From Phoronis ovalis (taxonomy: Eukaryota; Phoronida; Phoronidae): a DNA stretch of 13,974 nucleotides. Location: contig JAOXYB010035029.1 of NCBI GenBank assembly GCA_028565635.1, positions 1-13,974 on the forward strand, in the 5' to 3' direction. A model generated the notes under the pieces. It made no database searches and was not told the DNA's origin. It saw only the letters and a list, made by a program, of their open reading frames with translations. The position numbers and the translations under genes were made by a program. This document shows positions 1 to 8,569 of the stretch, piece after piece. Numbering within the stretch: position 1 is the stretch's first letter; each line of letters opens with the position of its first letter.

Positions 1-1838
1 CAAATAAAAAAAATACCTTTTTTTAAACATTAATTAATAATTCAAAGATTATTCACAGTATTTACAATTCGGTCAAAACAAATGATGCAAGTATCGTTTA
101 CTTCTTGAAAATGTAGTTAGCTCCAATTTAGATCCGCATAATTTTGCTGTAGGATGTACCTTATGATTTTTATGAGATGTCATAAAACATTTATTAAATT
201 TTGTGCGTTGCATACACAAGTTTAAAAATACCACCATAACATAGCATGAATGTTAAAGTTCAGAAAATATTTATTTTATACGAAAAAAATGTAATGTGGA
301 ATTTTCATGAATTTTTATTTAACTCAATGCTTATATAATGCGCTATTTACTAAAATACGTTAAGTTTAAAAAAAAAAATTCATCGTGTTTTTGTCACTTC
401 ATGAAGAAAAGACATACACACATATACACATAAGATTGTTTACAGATTCTGAATTAAATTCAACAATGATTGAATGGAACAAAGTCTGTAATGGCTCGTA
501 AACATTCTACAAAATGTAATTACTAAGGGGTATCTATTTCTTAACAGTTTGCCAATCCAGCTGGCAAAGAAATGTTTTCAAAAAATGATTACACTTACAG
601 CCAACGTATGAATACAATTACCGTTGTTACATGTATGAGGACAATTACGCATAACAAAATAGTGATTTTATTTTGTGAGTAGAAAAGAGATACTGATATT
701 TGTACGTATGGCTCACCTATTATGCACTGCACCTGCACAAAAAGGGAAGTATGTATGGAAATTTATAGTAAGCCATTCACATTAACATGAGATCTGAATA
801 ACTGTCCCCTAATAAATACCAGAAACCACCGTAAGGATACTCACGAGTTCACTGTAATTTCATGACAAAATTGATGACTATATATCTTATGAACATGATG
901 ATGTTTACAATTATTTTCAAAGTTATGCTTATGTTGCAGATGCATATAGATATTTACTAAAGCTAATGCAATACTTAAATTAATATTTACAATGTTCAAT
1001 TTCGCCAAACTTAAAAAATTAGTTCCTGTTATTAAATATAAATAGAAGTTGTCAAAGTAATATCAGAATTTCAGGTGACTAACATTTCTAAGGAACGTAG
1101 TGTAGCGTTTCTTGTTTTCGGATTTGCCCATCAGATTTGTTTGATGGTTGTATATCGTTTTTACTGAAAAAAAAGGATTTCATAAATAGAGTATATGTAT
1201 TATACATATTATGTTAAAGAACACGTTAAAAAACATACATGCACACACAGAACAATCTTGTATCTTTGGAAAAGATCCCAGGCCCTTCTCAAATCTAACT
1301 ACCGCTTAGCTGTGTAACTGGCCGTGATTTCAAAATACAGAGTTCTTTACCTGGGCACTGCAGGTCAGTAATTCGTATGGAATTAAAATTACGACAGCAC
1401 CTATCATATGTCAAAATCCCATGTTACACTGAGTAGAGATATCTGACGAGAATACGTACTGTTTTCCAATGTTAAACTGCTGACCAATAGTTTTAGCATC
1501 TGTTTTTTTTGTGGGAATTCCGCTTATTATAAAAATTCGAAATGTACTATTTCATATTAGACACCACCCCGTTTTTACTTATGTGTTTTAGTGGACATTT
1601 CGTTTTTCCTTAAGTTATCTAAAAAAATAGAGACTTTTTTACACATCACGAAACAAAGATTAAATGATATCGGTCCGACTTTACTCAAAAAACAAATATC
1701 GATAATTTTTGTATATCAATACAGATCATCCATAGCATGTACTGTGGTTGTTCTGGTGGTATTTTGTCGCTTACATGTCCGATCCATTGTCATCTTTCAC
1801 CTACCCTAGCTGGTGCTTTTTCAGGCAGTATAAAAATA
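1..1838. other. AT-rich region 3' of the last recognised exon; no gene seen
   Basis: This stretch is AT-rich, with homopolymer A/T runs (for example 368-378) and a CA-rich patch near 411-431. I found no convincing exon on either strand. The short plus-strand open frames between 1591 and 1838 have no recognisable protein character, and one of them runs on into a transposable element. The stretch may be a 3' untranslated region, an intron or the 3' flank of the minus-strand membrane-protein gene. The one weak candidate for a further minus-strand exon is a good acceptor-like sequence near 733-745 (complement CTTCCCTTTTTGTGCAG), followed almost at once by stop codons. Confidence 0.5.
1831..1838. 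repeat. Left target-site duplication of the 1839-2345 element
   Basis: TAAAAATA directly precedes the left terminus. The eight bases after the right terminus (2346-2353) read AAAAAATA, matching at seven of eight positions. AT-rich sequence makes a chance match easier. The 8-bp length agrees with the clean duplication around the related element at 7766-8152. Confidence 0.5.
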
Positions 1839-2345
1839 CCCGGGGGACTCACTTGAAAAAAGTCGGGTACGCATGCTCGTCCGAAAAAACGGGGAAAAGG
1901 GGTACCTTTTTGACGTTCGACGGGGTTCCGGGAACCCCGTTTAAAGGTCGATTTTGGCGGAAACCCACATTTAGGGGTATGTTTTTGGCAAATGTAACTT
2001 CCCGTTTAGGGGTTGGTTTTTCACCTACACCTCCTATTTATCAGGTAAAGTTACAAAACACCGATACAAGGTCTACCGTCGGACCTACAGTCCAAATGTT
2101 TACTTCCGCATAGATCATGAAGAACCACAATATAAATTGAATTAATAGAACTTCAATGCGATCAATTTTTACTTTCCGTTTAAGGGTACATTTTTCAGAG
2201 AAACCTTCCCGCTTAGGGGTACCTTTTTTAGCAAAATCCTCCCGTTTAGAGGTGGTATTTTGATCCTCCACTTCCCGTTTAGGGGCTTATTTGCACCCTA
2301 CGGACGAGCATGGGTACCCGACTTTTTTTCAAATGAGACCCCGGG
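1839..2345. mobile_element. Non-autonomous DNA transposon (MITE-like) with CCCGGGG termini and internal tandem repeats
   Basis: The ends are imperfect inverted repeats of about 45 bp (1839-1883 and 2301-2345). Both begin CCCGGGG, share a GAAAAAA(A)GTCGGGTAC block and end CATGCTCGTCCG. The inside is a degenerate tandem array of about 34-bp units with the core CCCGTTTAGGGGT followed by a T-run. Units start near 1936, 1968, 2001, 2176, 2208, 2242 and 2275. No transposase is present, so it must have been mobilised in trans. An 8-bp near-perfect target duplication flanks it, which fits superfamilies that make 8-bp duplications (hAT, P, Merlin), but the termini are not diagnostic. The element is GC-richer than its surroundings. 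Open frames on both strands inside it arise from the repeat and are not genes. Confidence 0.75.
1936..2300. repeat. Internal minisatellite of the 1839-2345 element
   Basis: About seven degenerate copies of a roughly 34-bp unit with the core CCCGTTTAGGGGT plus a T-run. The last four copies (2176, 2208, 2242, 2275) keep a regular spacing of 32-34 bp. Between about 2035 and 2170 the period is broken by a non-repetitive segment of roughly 130 bp. Confidence 0.7.
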
Positions 2346-2534
2346 AAAAAATAATGAGATATCATTGTTCCACCTTGTATTTTTATGCAGAATATAAGGT
2401 TTTGTGAAGAAAAATACTACATTCAGATTAATCCCAGTTATAACGGAAAAAGTAACAGAAACTACTGTCTGCTATATCATCTAAAAATAATTTATAGAAA
2501 GCCCATTGCTTATTTTTGGGGTAAAAATACTCAC

Positions 2535-2655
2535 CGTTTAGCGCACAGTTTTCCTGCTGTATAAGCCCATAGAAGAGTTCCAACTATCGCCGCCAACACT
2601 ACAGCTGAACCACTTGCAATGACGGCTATTTGCCATGTTTCTAAAGGTTGCAACA
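2535..2655 (-). CDS. Transmembrane exon of a threonine-rich membrane protein (last recognised exon)
   Basis: Read on the minus strand, the exon follows a pyrimidine-rich acceptor (TATTTCTTTAG) at 2656-2657 and ends before GTGAGT at 2529-2534. Its 121 bp encode two bases of a split codon, 39 codons and two more bases. The peptide starts LQPLETWQ, continues as a hydrophobic stretch (IAVIASGSAVVLAAIVGTLL, about residues 9-28), then WAYTAGKLCAKR. This is one membrane helix with a basic flank after it, which favours type I topology: outside stalk, short inside tail. The incoming phase matches the mini-exon at 2899-2940 exactly. If the donor is not used, the frame reads CGG TGA and stops at once (stop at 2531-2533). 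The protein could therefore end here with a tail of only about ten residues, or splice to a cytoplasmic exon I did not find. I do not recognise the gene. Confidence 0.8.
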
Positions 2656-2898
2656 CTAAAGAAATATTACAATACATAATTCATATGAATTTTGACAGAT
2701 ATTTATGTAAGAATCCTCGAGTACAACATAGACTCAAGCCGGGGGGAGCAGCTCATCTAAGCCAATAATGTATCTAATTGCTAAGCAAATGCTTCTTGTT
2801 TCAGAACTAGACCAACTTTATGTTGTTGAAGACATTGTTAAAAATGAACTCCCATAATTTCGCACTTATTTTACGGAGTCACTTCGCAATATACTTAC
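2656..2898 (-). other. Intron between the last stalk exon and the transmembrane exon
   Basis: This 243-bp intron begins GTAAGT (2893-2898) and ends TTTCTTTAG (acceptor AG at 2656-2657) on the minus strand. It joins a phase 1 exon end to an exon starting with two bases, giving a GTG valine codon across the junction. No other feature is visible in it. Confidence 0.75.
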
Positions 2899-2940
2899 CA
2901 CCACCAGGAACTCCAACAGTAGGCGTGGCACTAGGTGTGG
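2899..2940 (-). CDS. Juxtamembrane stalk mini-exon (Pro/Thr/Gly-rich)
   Basis: A 42-bp exon on the minus strand between acceptor TTATTATTCACAG and donor GTAAGT. It encodes TPSATPTVGVPGG plus split codons at both ends (phase 1 in, phase 1 out). Proline, threonine, serine and glycine dominate, as expected for a flexible extracellular linker next to a membrane helix. It is not part of the duplicated exon family further right, because it lacks the shared flanks and the SNTTAT motif. The frame continues directly into the transmembrane exon, which is the best evidence that both belong to one transcript. Confidence 0.75.
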
Positions 2941-4155
2941 CTGTGAATAATAAGAATATAAATTAATATAATCAACACGTACGAATACATGCATTCTTCT
3001 GAAAAGTTATTTCCATCATTGATATTCACAAGGACCTTATAATCCTAAACGAGTTGTCAGCAATCATAGCCGTAATATTTGCTTATCTTCTTGAATAAAT
3101 TTTATATTATTAAACACAATTCAAAAACTGCCTAAAACAGTTTTAAAGAATACGTTAATTAATGCTGACATGTGCAGCAAAAACCACTACATGCATTAAA
3201 CAAAAAAGTTTTTATATGATCACTATGCTTACATCAACATGTAATTTTACCAGAATTGAATTAAAGAATCGCTATCTAATTGAACATTCACTTTGGTGCT
3301 GTTTTATAGAACAGCAAGAACAAATAATGCAAGTCACTGAATCTGTATATTTATAAATCATGCAATTTGTGAGGAAAGGACTGAACTAAAGTGTGCAACC
3401 ATATTTAACCCTAGGAAGAGCCACCATATATGGAATTGTATTGTTAACAGCCCAACACAGTTTTTACGGTTTAACAAATCAGCAAATGAAATGATAATTA
3501 TCAAACCTATCGATGCGCGCTCAATATTAATTTTATCTAGAAAATGTTATAATGAAATAGAAACTATTCAGTACTACACGCAGAAAGCTGGTTGTGTTGT
3601 AGGTTGCTATAAATGAACCAAGCTGCCACCATTTGTTATAATCGAAACAAAACGCAAACTAATTTGCTTGTAGTAATGACGTAGCATGTATTCCATGCTT
3701 CTACCAAAACTAACGAATATCCCCTGCACTTAAATATGATAAAATTAGACACTCCACTACACATACATATCCCATGTCATGTTCCACGTTATTATACCTG
3801 CTGCAACTAAGGTTAAATTAAGTAGCGAAGATGTCGAAGATCCTTGTTCTGCAAAGCGAAGTAGATATTTGATTTTTTGTTTAAATGGTAACATTTACTG
3901 TAGAATCATTTGGTCTGAGTCACTTTTGGTACCTACGGAACGGCAAATTCTTAAAATAACACTGAAGAATATTTTATGTGAAATCTAGTTGCAGATTGCT
4001 GAACACAGATCTTGAAACAGATCGTTTATATAGCGCACTTTCATTAGTAGTGTCAGTAATTTTCAGTAATTCTGTGTTTCTATCGTTGAAATATTCGAAC
4101 GGAAGTTCTATCAAACAGCTACTTTGTATCCCATGTACATGTATGTATATGTACT
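2941..4155 (-). other. Left part of a long intron; no gene seen
   Basis: AT-rich sequence inside the roughly 2.5-kb intron between the exons at 5407 and 2899. The short open frames here (3162-3356, 3779-3988, and overlapping frames on both strands at 3974-4186) have no recognisable domain and no splice context, and look like chance frames. A 9-bp phase-compatible micro-exon bounded by AG and GT could be read on the minus strand at 3797-3805, but this is too weak to call. Confidence 0.5.
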
Positions 4156-4157
4156 TA

Positions 4158-4581
4158 CAGGGTGACACAAAATAAACAGAACACATTTTGAATACTATTA
4201 GTTCTTCATTTGTATTTCAACAGTTGAACAACTTATATTTCAAACATACACTCAATTAGATTTTCAAAACTATAAACCATTTTAAATTCATTTCTTAGTA
4301 CTGGCAGCCTTTATTGATAGAACTCCATTGCGATAATGTGTTCCAAGTTTTCCTTACAAATAAGTTAAAATTAATCCTAAGCTTTTTTGAAAATGATTAA
4401 CAACAATCAAGTTCGCCAAACAAAAGATGTGTTTGACAAGTCTTTGTTTTTAACATTGTGTCAATTTTGATAAATGCTTTGCTAAACATCTGAAAGTATC
4501 CCAAATGGGTATATTATTGATTTTTGGTACAGTGGATGTGTGTGCGTGTGTGTGTGTTCTGTTTATTCGGTTGTCACCCTG
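4158..4581. mobile_element. Mariner-like MITE with TA target duplication
   Basis: The ends are inverted repeats of about 28-29 bp. The left begins CAGGGTGACACAAAATAAAC at 4158; the complement of the right end begins CAGGGTGACAACCGAATAAA and ends at 4581. Both continue into CAGAACACA. A TA dinucleotide flanks each side (4156-4157 and 4582-4583). Starting CAGGG with a TA duplication is typical of Tc1/mariner-derived elements. The 424-bp interior is AT-rich, has no open frame for a transposase, and carries a short TG microsatellite (about 4537-4557) just inside the right terminal repeat. The two ends differ at only a few positions, so the insertion is not ancient. It sits in the intron of the minus-strand gene. 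Confidence 0.85.
4537..4557. repeat. TG microsatellite inside the mariner-like MITE
   Basis: An almost pure TG run with one TGCG interruption, immediately inside the right terminal inverted repeat of the element. Confidence 0.85.
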
Positions 4582-4583
4582 TA

Positions 4584-5170
4584 TTCTGCATTGCAAACTC
4601 ATTTCCGTTTAAATACAATACCACATACTTATAGGATTGACAATAACATTCGGAAAGTTTCCAGTCATCGTTGCCTATTGCCCTTCTAGGCAATATCAAC
4701 ATTATCTTCATCATAAGAATAAAAACAGTAGCAACTGAATTCTAAAGAAATACTAATATCAGAATCGTTACAGCATGCAGACAGCAGGCGTGGTGGGTTC
4801 ATGTATACCCGAGTAGATACTTTATGAAACAAGGACCCCACACGAAGCCTGGCCACAAGTTTACTAACGCATAACGACGACGTCAGCGGTGCTGTGAGTG
4901 ACAGCGTTTTTTGCAACGTTTGCTCAGAACATTTCATGGGTAAAGATCAATACCCCGAGAAAAGTACACACTACCACATGTTTATCGTATGCTGTTGTAG
5001 CTAATACTGTAAGAACGAAGCAAGTATCGAGGAAGACGTCATTGTTCATTGCTCTGCAATGTAGTTTCAAATTCTCTTGTTTACAAACTTGTCTAAATTA
5101 CAAAAAATAACAACTTCTACTCAGTTGAGTATTTTTGTGTATAATCAACCAATACATTTTTAACCACAAG
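4584..5170. other. Intronic segment with a GC-richer patch of unknown origin
   Basis: Most of this is ordinary intron, but about 4780-5060 is visibly richer in G and C than its surroundings. It contains overlapping short open frames on both strands (minus 4686-4937 with 83 codons, plus 4898-5110 with 70 codons). Neither predicted peptide shows a domain I recognise, and neither has convincing splice borders in phase with the gene. It may be a decayed transposon or gene fragment. Confidence 0.35.
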
Positions 5171-5260
5171 GCAGTCTATGGCTTAGTGGTGCAATGGTGC
5201 AGCGGTTTCGAAAGCTGGTAATGACTAGTTTTCGATCTTGTACCTGAGGATGTGACACTT
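5171..5260 (+). repeat. Possible tRNA-derived SINE head
   Basis: TGGCTTAGTGG at 5179-5189 fits the internal polymerase III A-box consensus TRGYNNARNGG at every position. A degenerate B-box-like sequence, TTTTCGATCTT, lies about 50 bp downstream at 5229-5239, a usual spacing. The sequence between them resembles the tRNA part of many animal SINEs. It does not fold into a complete tRNA that I can recognise, and no tail or target duplication is clear, so this is a relic at best. Confidence 0.4.
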
Positions 5261-5406
5261 AAACTTATACAGACTAAACGTATATATACCAAGTGATTTT
5301 CCCATTTATGTATATAGTAATTAGAAAGAAAAAGGTAACTTTATTATTTAAATAGTTATTAAAATAGAACTTAATGTATAATTAACAGTTTTCATTGCAA
5401 CTTTAC

Positions 5407-5463
5407 CTGTCGTCGTCGGATTCGATATCGATGTAGTTGCCGTTTCAGTTGTTATTGAAACTT
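5407..5463 (-). CDS. Threonine-rich stalk mini-exon, long form
   Basis: A 57-bp exon, minus strand, acceptor CTCATTTTTAG and donor GTAAAG. It is phase 1 at both ends and encodes VSITTETATTSISNPTTT plus split codons. Its borders match those of the other exons in the tandem array (AG then AAGTTTC, and ACGACAG then GTAAAG), so it is the most divergent array member. Like the exon at 10064 it is a long form with a TTE segment before the SN motif. Here the motif is SNP, and proline after asparagine spoils the N-glycosylation sequon kept in its sisters. Threonine and serine make up most of the peptide, suggesting dense O-glycosylation. Confidence 0.75.
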
Positions 5464-6627
5464 CTAAAAATGAGACGCATAAATTTGGCAAAAAGAGATT
5501 ACGTGGTGAAATCAAAAGTTACAAGAATAAAGTATTTAAATTACTATAAATATGCAAAATGATAGATTTTACAAAAGTAATTATTAATAACTAAGGACTT
5601 CAAAATGGATTTTTATAAATTGGGTTTTCAAATGTTCTTGCTAAATCAGAATTGTCAAAACGTCACATAGAGGTATTGGAAATTTCACATGTTTGATTTT
5701 TTTTAATTGGATAACAAAATATTTTTCGACTTAGACCTGACATTTTGTGTGAAAACCGGGCTTAGGTAAATTGCCTTAGATGAGATGAAGTCAATATGAC
5801 CTGCTTCTGAATAGATTATTATACCACAATGCATACTCTCTGTGATGACTTTCAAAATAGCAATCTGTTTCTAAAAGTCAAAAGCTAATGTGTGCCATAA
5901 CCCAGTGTTTCAGAAACAACAAGCACTACACGCCACCTGTTACCAGCCTAATGTTAACCCGTAAAACTCAGGTCCAATTCGAAAAACACATTGTTATCCA
6001 AAATTCCTATATTAAAAAAATTAAATGTGCACATTTTAAAATAACTGAATGTGCCGTTTAACTTGAAAAAATGGTTTTAGGAGCAAATAAAACCTCGCTT
6101 ATATCCAATTTGAATCAACGCATAGTCGATCTCTATATACATTTTGTAGAAATTTGCAACAAGATTCCACGGAATATTATTAGTCATTAATCACCGACTT
6201 GGCTACTTAATAATCGTCCATTGTACCAAAAGCCCATCACCAAGAAAATTAGTTAACGCACATGCTTTGGAAAGTAAGATACCACCACCACCGTGTAGCA
6301 CACTCCAGCAATCACAGCTTCGACGTCGAAAACAATTATGCACAGGAACATACCAAAAACATTAAAGTTTGATTAAGGAAATAAACGTTTGCTTTTATCC
6401 ACCCGACATTATCTGACAATATCTGTATATATGTATGTAACCCCCAGTCGAATTTTCGTCGGATGCAATATTGTCGCATATTGTTAAGTCCAGCTTAATA
6501 GTTAGGTTTGTCTAGCGATTCCCGATCAAATAATTAGTAAGCCATGCACAATCAGTCATCATTCAATGAATCGGTTAGATCAGCATTAAATGAATTATAT
6601 AATAAACACTTTTTATCGCAACTTTAC
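5464..6627 (-). other. Intron of array unit 1, with a unique insert
   Basis: The first about 130 bp (5464-5600) and the last about 515 bp (6113-6627) match the other array units. Roughly 5600-6112 does not. That unmatched half-kilobase has no clear terminal repeats or open frame and could be an insertion, or original sequence lost from the others. At about 6460-6487 this unit keeps the uninterrupted version (CGGATGCAATATTGTCGC) of the site where a transposon sits in a sister unit. Confidence 0.6.
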
Positions 6628-6660
6628 CTGTTGCCGTTGTATTCGATGTTGTTGTTATTT
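6628..6660 (-). CDS. Threonine-rich stalk mini-exon, short form (copy 1)
   Basis: A 33-bp exon, minus strand, acceptor CTCATTTTTAG and donor GTAAAG, phase 1 at both ends. It encodes ITTTSNTTAT. The codon split across the preceding junction is GAA, so the mature repeat reads EITTTSNTTAT, including an NTT N-glycosylation sequon. The peptide is identical to that of the exons at 8537 and 9157, with only a synonymous ACA/ACC difference. Very short exons of this kind are invisible to open-frame searches; duplication of both the exon and its splice sites is what makes the call credible. Confidence 0.75.
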
Positions 6661-7757
6661 CTAAAAATGAGATGCATACATTTGATAGAGAGATTACGCG
6701 ACGATAATCAATAATATAAAATATTTGAATATGTCATTGTGAACATGCAGAAAGATAGCTTTACAAAAGTAATTAGCAATAAGTAGATTCTATATACATT
6801 TGCTATACAACTTGACGACAATGAACATATTCTACAAACAGAAAGAAATTTGCAAAAAAAAACTCTACTGAACATTACCAGTCAATAATCACCAATTTGA
6901 CCAAATAATATAAATTTGAACTGGCGATTTCATTATGCTGTTTAATTTAGAAGTATTTCATTAACAGAGACTGCTTAATAATCGTCCATTGTACCAAAAA
7001 GGCCATCTTATTAATTAGTTAACGCAAACGCTTTGGAAATTAAGATACCACAACCACTGTACATGTAGCACATTCAAACGATCACAGTTTTGACATCGAA
7101 AAAAATAAAACAAATTAAAGTTTTGGTTAAGAAAATAAACATTTGCTGTTACGCAGTCGACATTATCATGCAGACGCAACCGACAGACGAATCTCGTCGA
7201 ATACCGTTATTGTTATCAATAAAATAAAATATTTGAATATCTCATTGTGAACATGATAGCTGCACAAAAGTAATTAGTAATACTTTATTAAGTAGATTTT
7301 ATATACATTTGCTATACAACGAAACGCAACTTGACGACAATATATATATGATCACATTCTACAAACAGAAAGAAATGTGCAACAGAATTCTACTGAATAT
7401 TACTATTCACTAATCACCAACTTGACCAAAAATGATAAGTTAAACTAGCGATTTCATTATGCTGCTTAATTTAGAAGTATTTCATAAATAGAATGCTTTA
7501 ATAATCGCTTAAATTGTACCAAAATTCATCACCAAGAAAATTAATTAACGCACATGCTTTGGAAAGTAAGATACCACCACCATTATACTTGTAGCACACT
7601 CAAACTATCACAGTTTTGACATCAAAAAAGAATAATGCACAGGAACATAACAAAAACATTAAAGTTTTGGTTAAGGAAATAAACATTTATACTGTTCCCC
7701 ACCCGACATTATCTGACAATATCTTGTGTATATATGTAACCCACAGTCGAATCTCGT

Positions 7758-7765
7758 CGGATATA
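7758..7765. repeat. Left 8-bp target-site duplication
   Basis: CGGATATA precedes the left terminus of the 7766-8152 element and is repeated exactly at 8153-8160 after the right terminus. The homologous uninterrupted sequence in other array units is CGGATGCAATATTG (from 6460) and CGGATGCCATTTTA (from 9703). Confidence 0.85.
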
Positions 7766-8152
7766 TCCGGGGGGTACTCGAGGTATTTTTTAGTTGAAAA
7801 TTTTGGATTTGGATTGTATCCTCTTATTGTATTTTTTTGGATTGCTACCGTAAAGAAATTCAAATATTTGGATTTCTACCGGCTGCTTACAGTAAATAAT
7901 TTGGATTAATTTTAGGTTTACATCCGTAAAACGATTTTTAGAATTTGGTTTGTATCAGTCAGTTTGCGTAAAAATGGATTGCTACTCAAATACTTTAAAA
8001 TTTTGGATTGTTACCCTTATATTTCACAAAATTTGGATTGCTTTCCTTATATTTGAAAAAAATTTGAATTGAGTTTGCTACCGCAAGGTAAAATTTTGGA
8101 TTGGGGTCCGTGGCACATCCCCGTATTCAAAAAACCATGAGTACCCCCCGGG
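7766..8152. mobile_element. Non-autonomous DNA transposon with CCGGGGGGTACTC termini and internal repeats
   Basis: The left end is TCCGGGGGGTACTC and the complement of the right end is CCCGGGGGGTACTC, a 13-of-14 match. An exact 8-bp duplication, CGGATATA, flanks the element. The 387-bp interior is a loose tandem array of roughly 30-36-bp units with the core TTTTGGATTG followed by a CTACC-type segment. Near the right end the complement reads CGGGGATGTGCCACGGACCCC, a distinct subterminal block. No transposase is encoded. Two sister units lacking the element show the empty site, so insertion followed duplication of the unit. The termini resemble those of the 1839-2345 element, suggesting a shared transposase source. 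The 8-bp duplication is compatible with hAT, P or Merlin families. Confidence 0.85.
7796..8106. repeat. Internal TTTTGGATTG repeat array of the 7766-8152 element
   Basis: About eight to ten diverged copies of a 30-36-bp unit whose core is TTTTGGATTG(CTACC), for example near 7801, 7837, 7868, 7900, 8010, 8031 and 8095. An open frame that crosses the left transposon junction (7616-7909) is an artefact of this repeat. Confidence 0.7.
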
Positions 8153-8160
8153 CGGATATA
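8153..8160. repeat. Right 8-bp target-site duplication
   Basis: An exact CGGATATA copy immediately after the right terminus. The sequence then resumes as CCATATTGTCGCATATTGTT, matching the uninterrupted sister unit from about 6468. Confidence 0.85.
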
Positions 8161-8536
8161 CCATATTGTCGCATATTGTTATACCAGACTTTTTGTATAA
8201 AAACCTTGGTACTGTAAATGTACAACAGACACCTGATTCAAGGATTCATATTTGATAATATTATGCAGATTTATAATATGCACATATCTGTATCGACATG
8301 CTGCGTCATGTAACAGACGATCACTTGATAACAATTGAAACGGAAGCAAAGAAACATTAGAAGCCGCTAAAGCATGCACACTAAAAATAACAACGTGTGG
8401 GACAAAACGTTAGGTTTGTCGACTGATTCCCGATTAAATTGTTGGTTAGTCAAGCACAGTCAATCATCATTCAATGAATCGGTTAGATTGGTATTAAATG
8501 AATTATACAGTAAACACGTTTTATATGCAACCTTAC

Positions 8537-8569
8537 CTGTTGCCGTTGTATTCGATGTGGTTGTTATTT
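8537..8569 (-). CDS. Threonine-rich stalk mini-exon, short form (copy 2)
   Basis: A 33-bp exon, minus strand, with acceptor ATATCAATTTTAG and donor GTAAGG. It is phase 1 at both ends and encodes ITTTSNTTAT, the same peptide as its sisters at 6628 and 9157. It is identical to the 9157 exon at the nucleotide level. The donor differs slightly from GTAAAG in the 6628 copy but remains good. The perfect conservation of the peptide against diverged intron flanks suggests recent duplication, selection on the repeat, or both. Confidence 0.75.

Larger units (their letters stand above)
6661..8536 (-). other. Intron made of an exon-less unit plus a transposon-bearing unit
   Basis: Two array units lie in this intron, but only one exon is found at its far end. 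The left unit runs to about 7203, where CGAATCTCGTCGAATACC jumps to text that in other units lies just after the exon (ATCAATAAAATAAAATATTTGAATAT, from about 7214). The second half of that unit and its exon are therefore missing. The right unit carries the element 7766-8152. Between 7204 and 7216 a short TTATTGTTAT remnant could derive from the lost exon, but this is uncertain. Confidence 0.65.

Noticed and set aside
719-745. Possible terminal cytoplasmic exon on the minus strand (complement TTGTGCAG then GTGCAGTGCATAATAG)
   Set aside because: The acceptor is attractive, but the frame from the transmembrane exon stops after three or four codons, and the alignment of signals may be chance in AT-rich sequence.
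1748-2271. Open frames of 121 (plus) and 76 (minus) codons
   Set aside because: Both lie mostly within the 1839-2345 element and read its tandem repeats and terminal inverted repeat; one crosses the element border.
3797-3805. A 9-bp phase 1-1 micro-exon on the minus strand
   Set aside because: AG and GT at the right spacing occur easily by chance; there is no duplicate and no threonine-rich content to support it.
4686-5110. Open frames on both strands in the GC-richer patch
   Set aside because: No domain, no splice sites in phase with the gene, and unlike the Thr-rich exons. Kept only as an unexplained region.
5171-5260. A functional tRNA gene
   Set aside because: The B-box is degenerate and I cannot pair the acceptor and T arms into a full cloverleaf, so it is at most a SINE relic.
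7616-7909. 97-codon plus-strand open frame
   Set aside because: It crosses the insertion junction of the element at 7766 and runs into its internal repeat, so it cannot be an ancestral gene.
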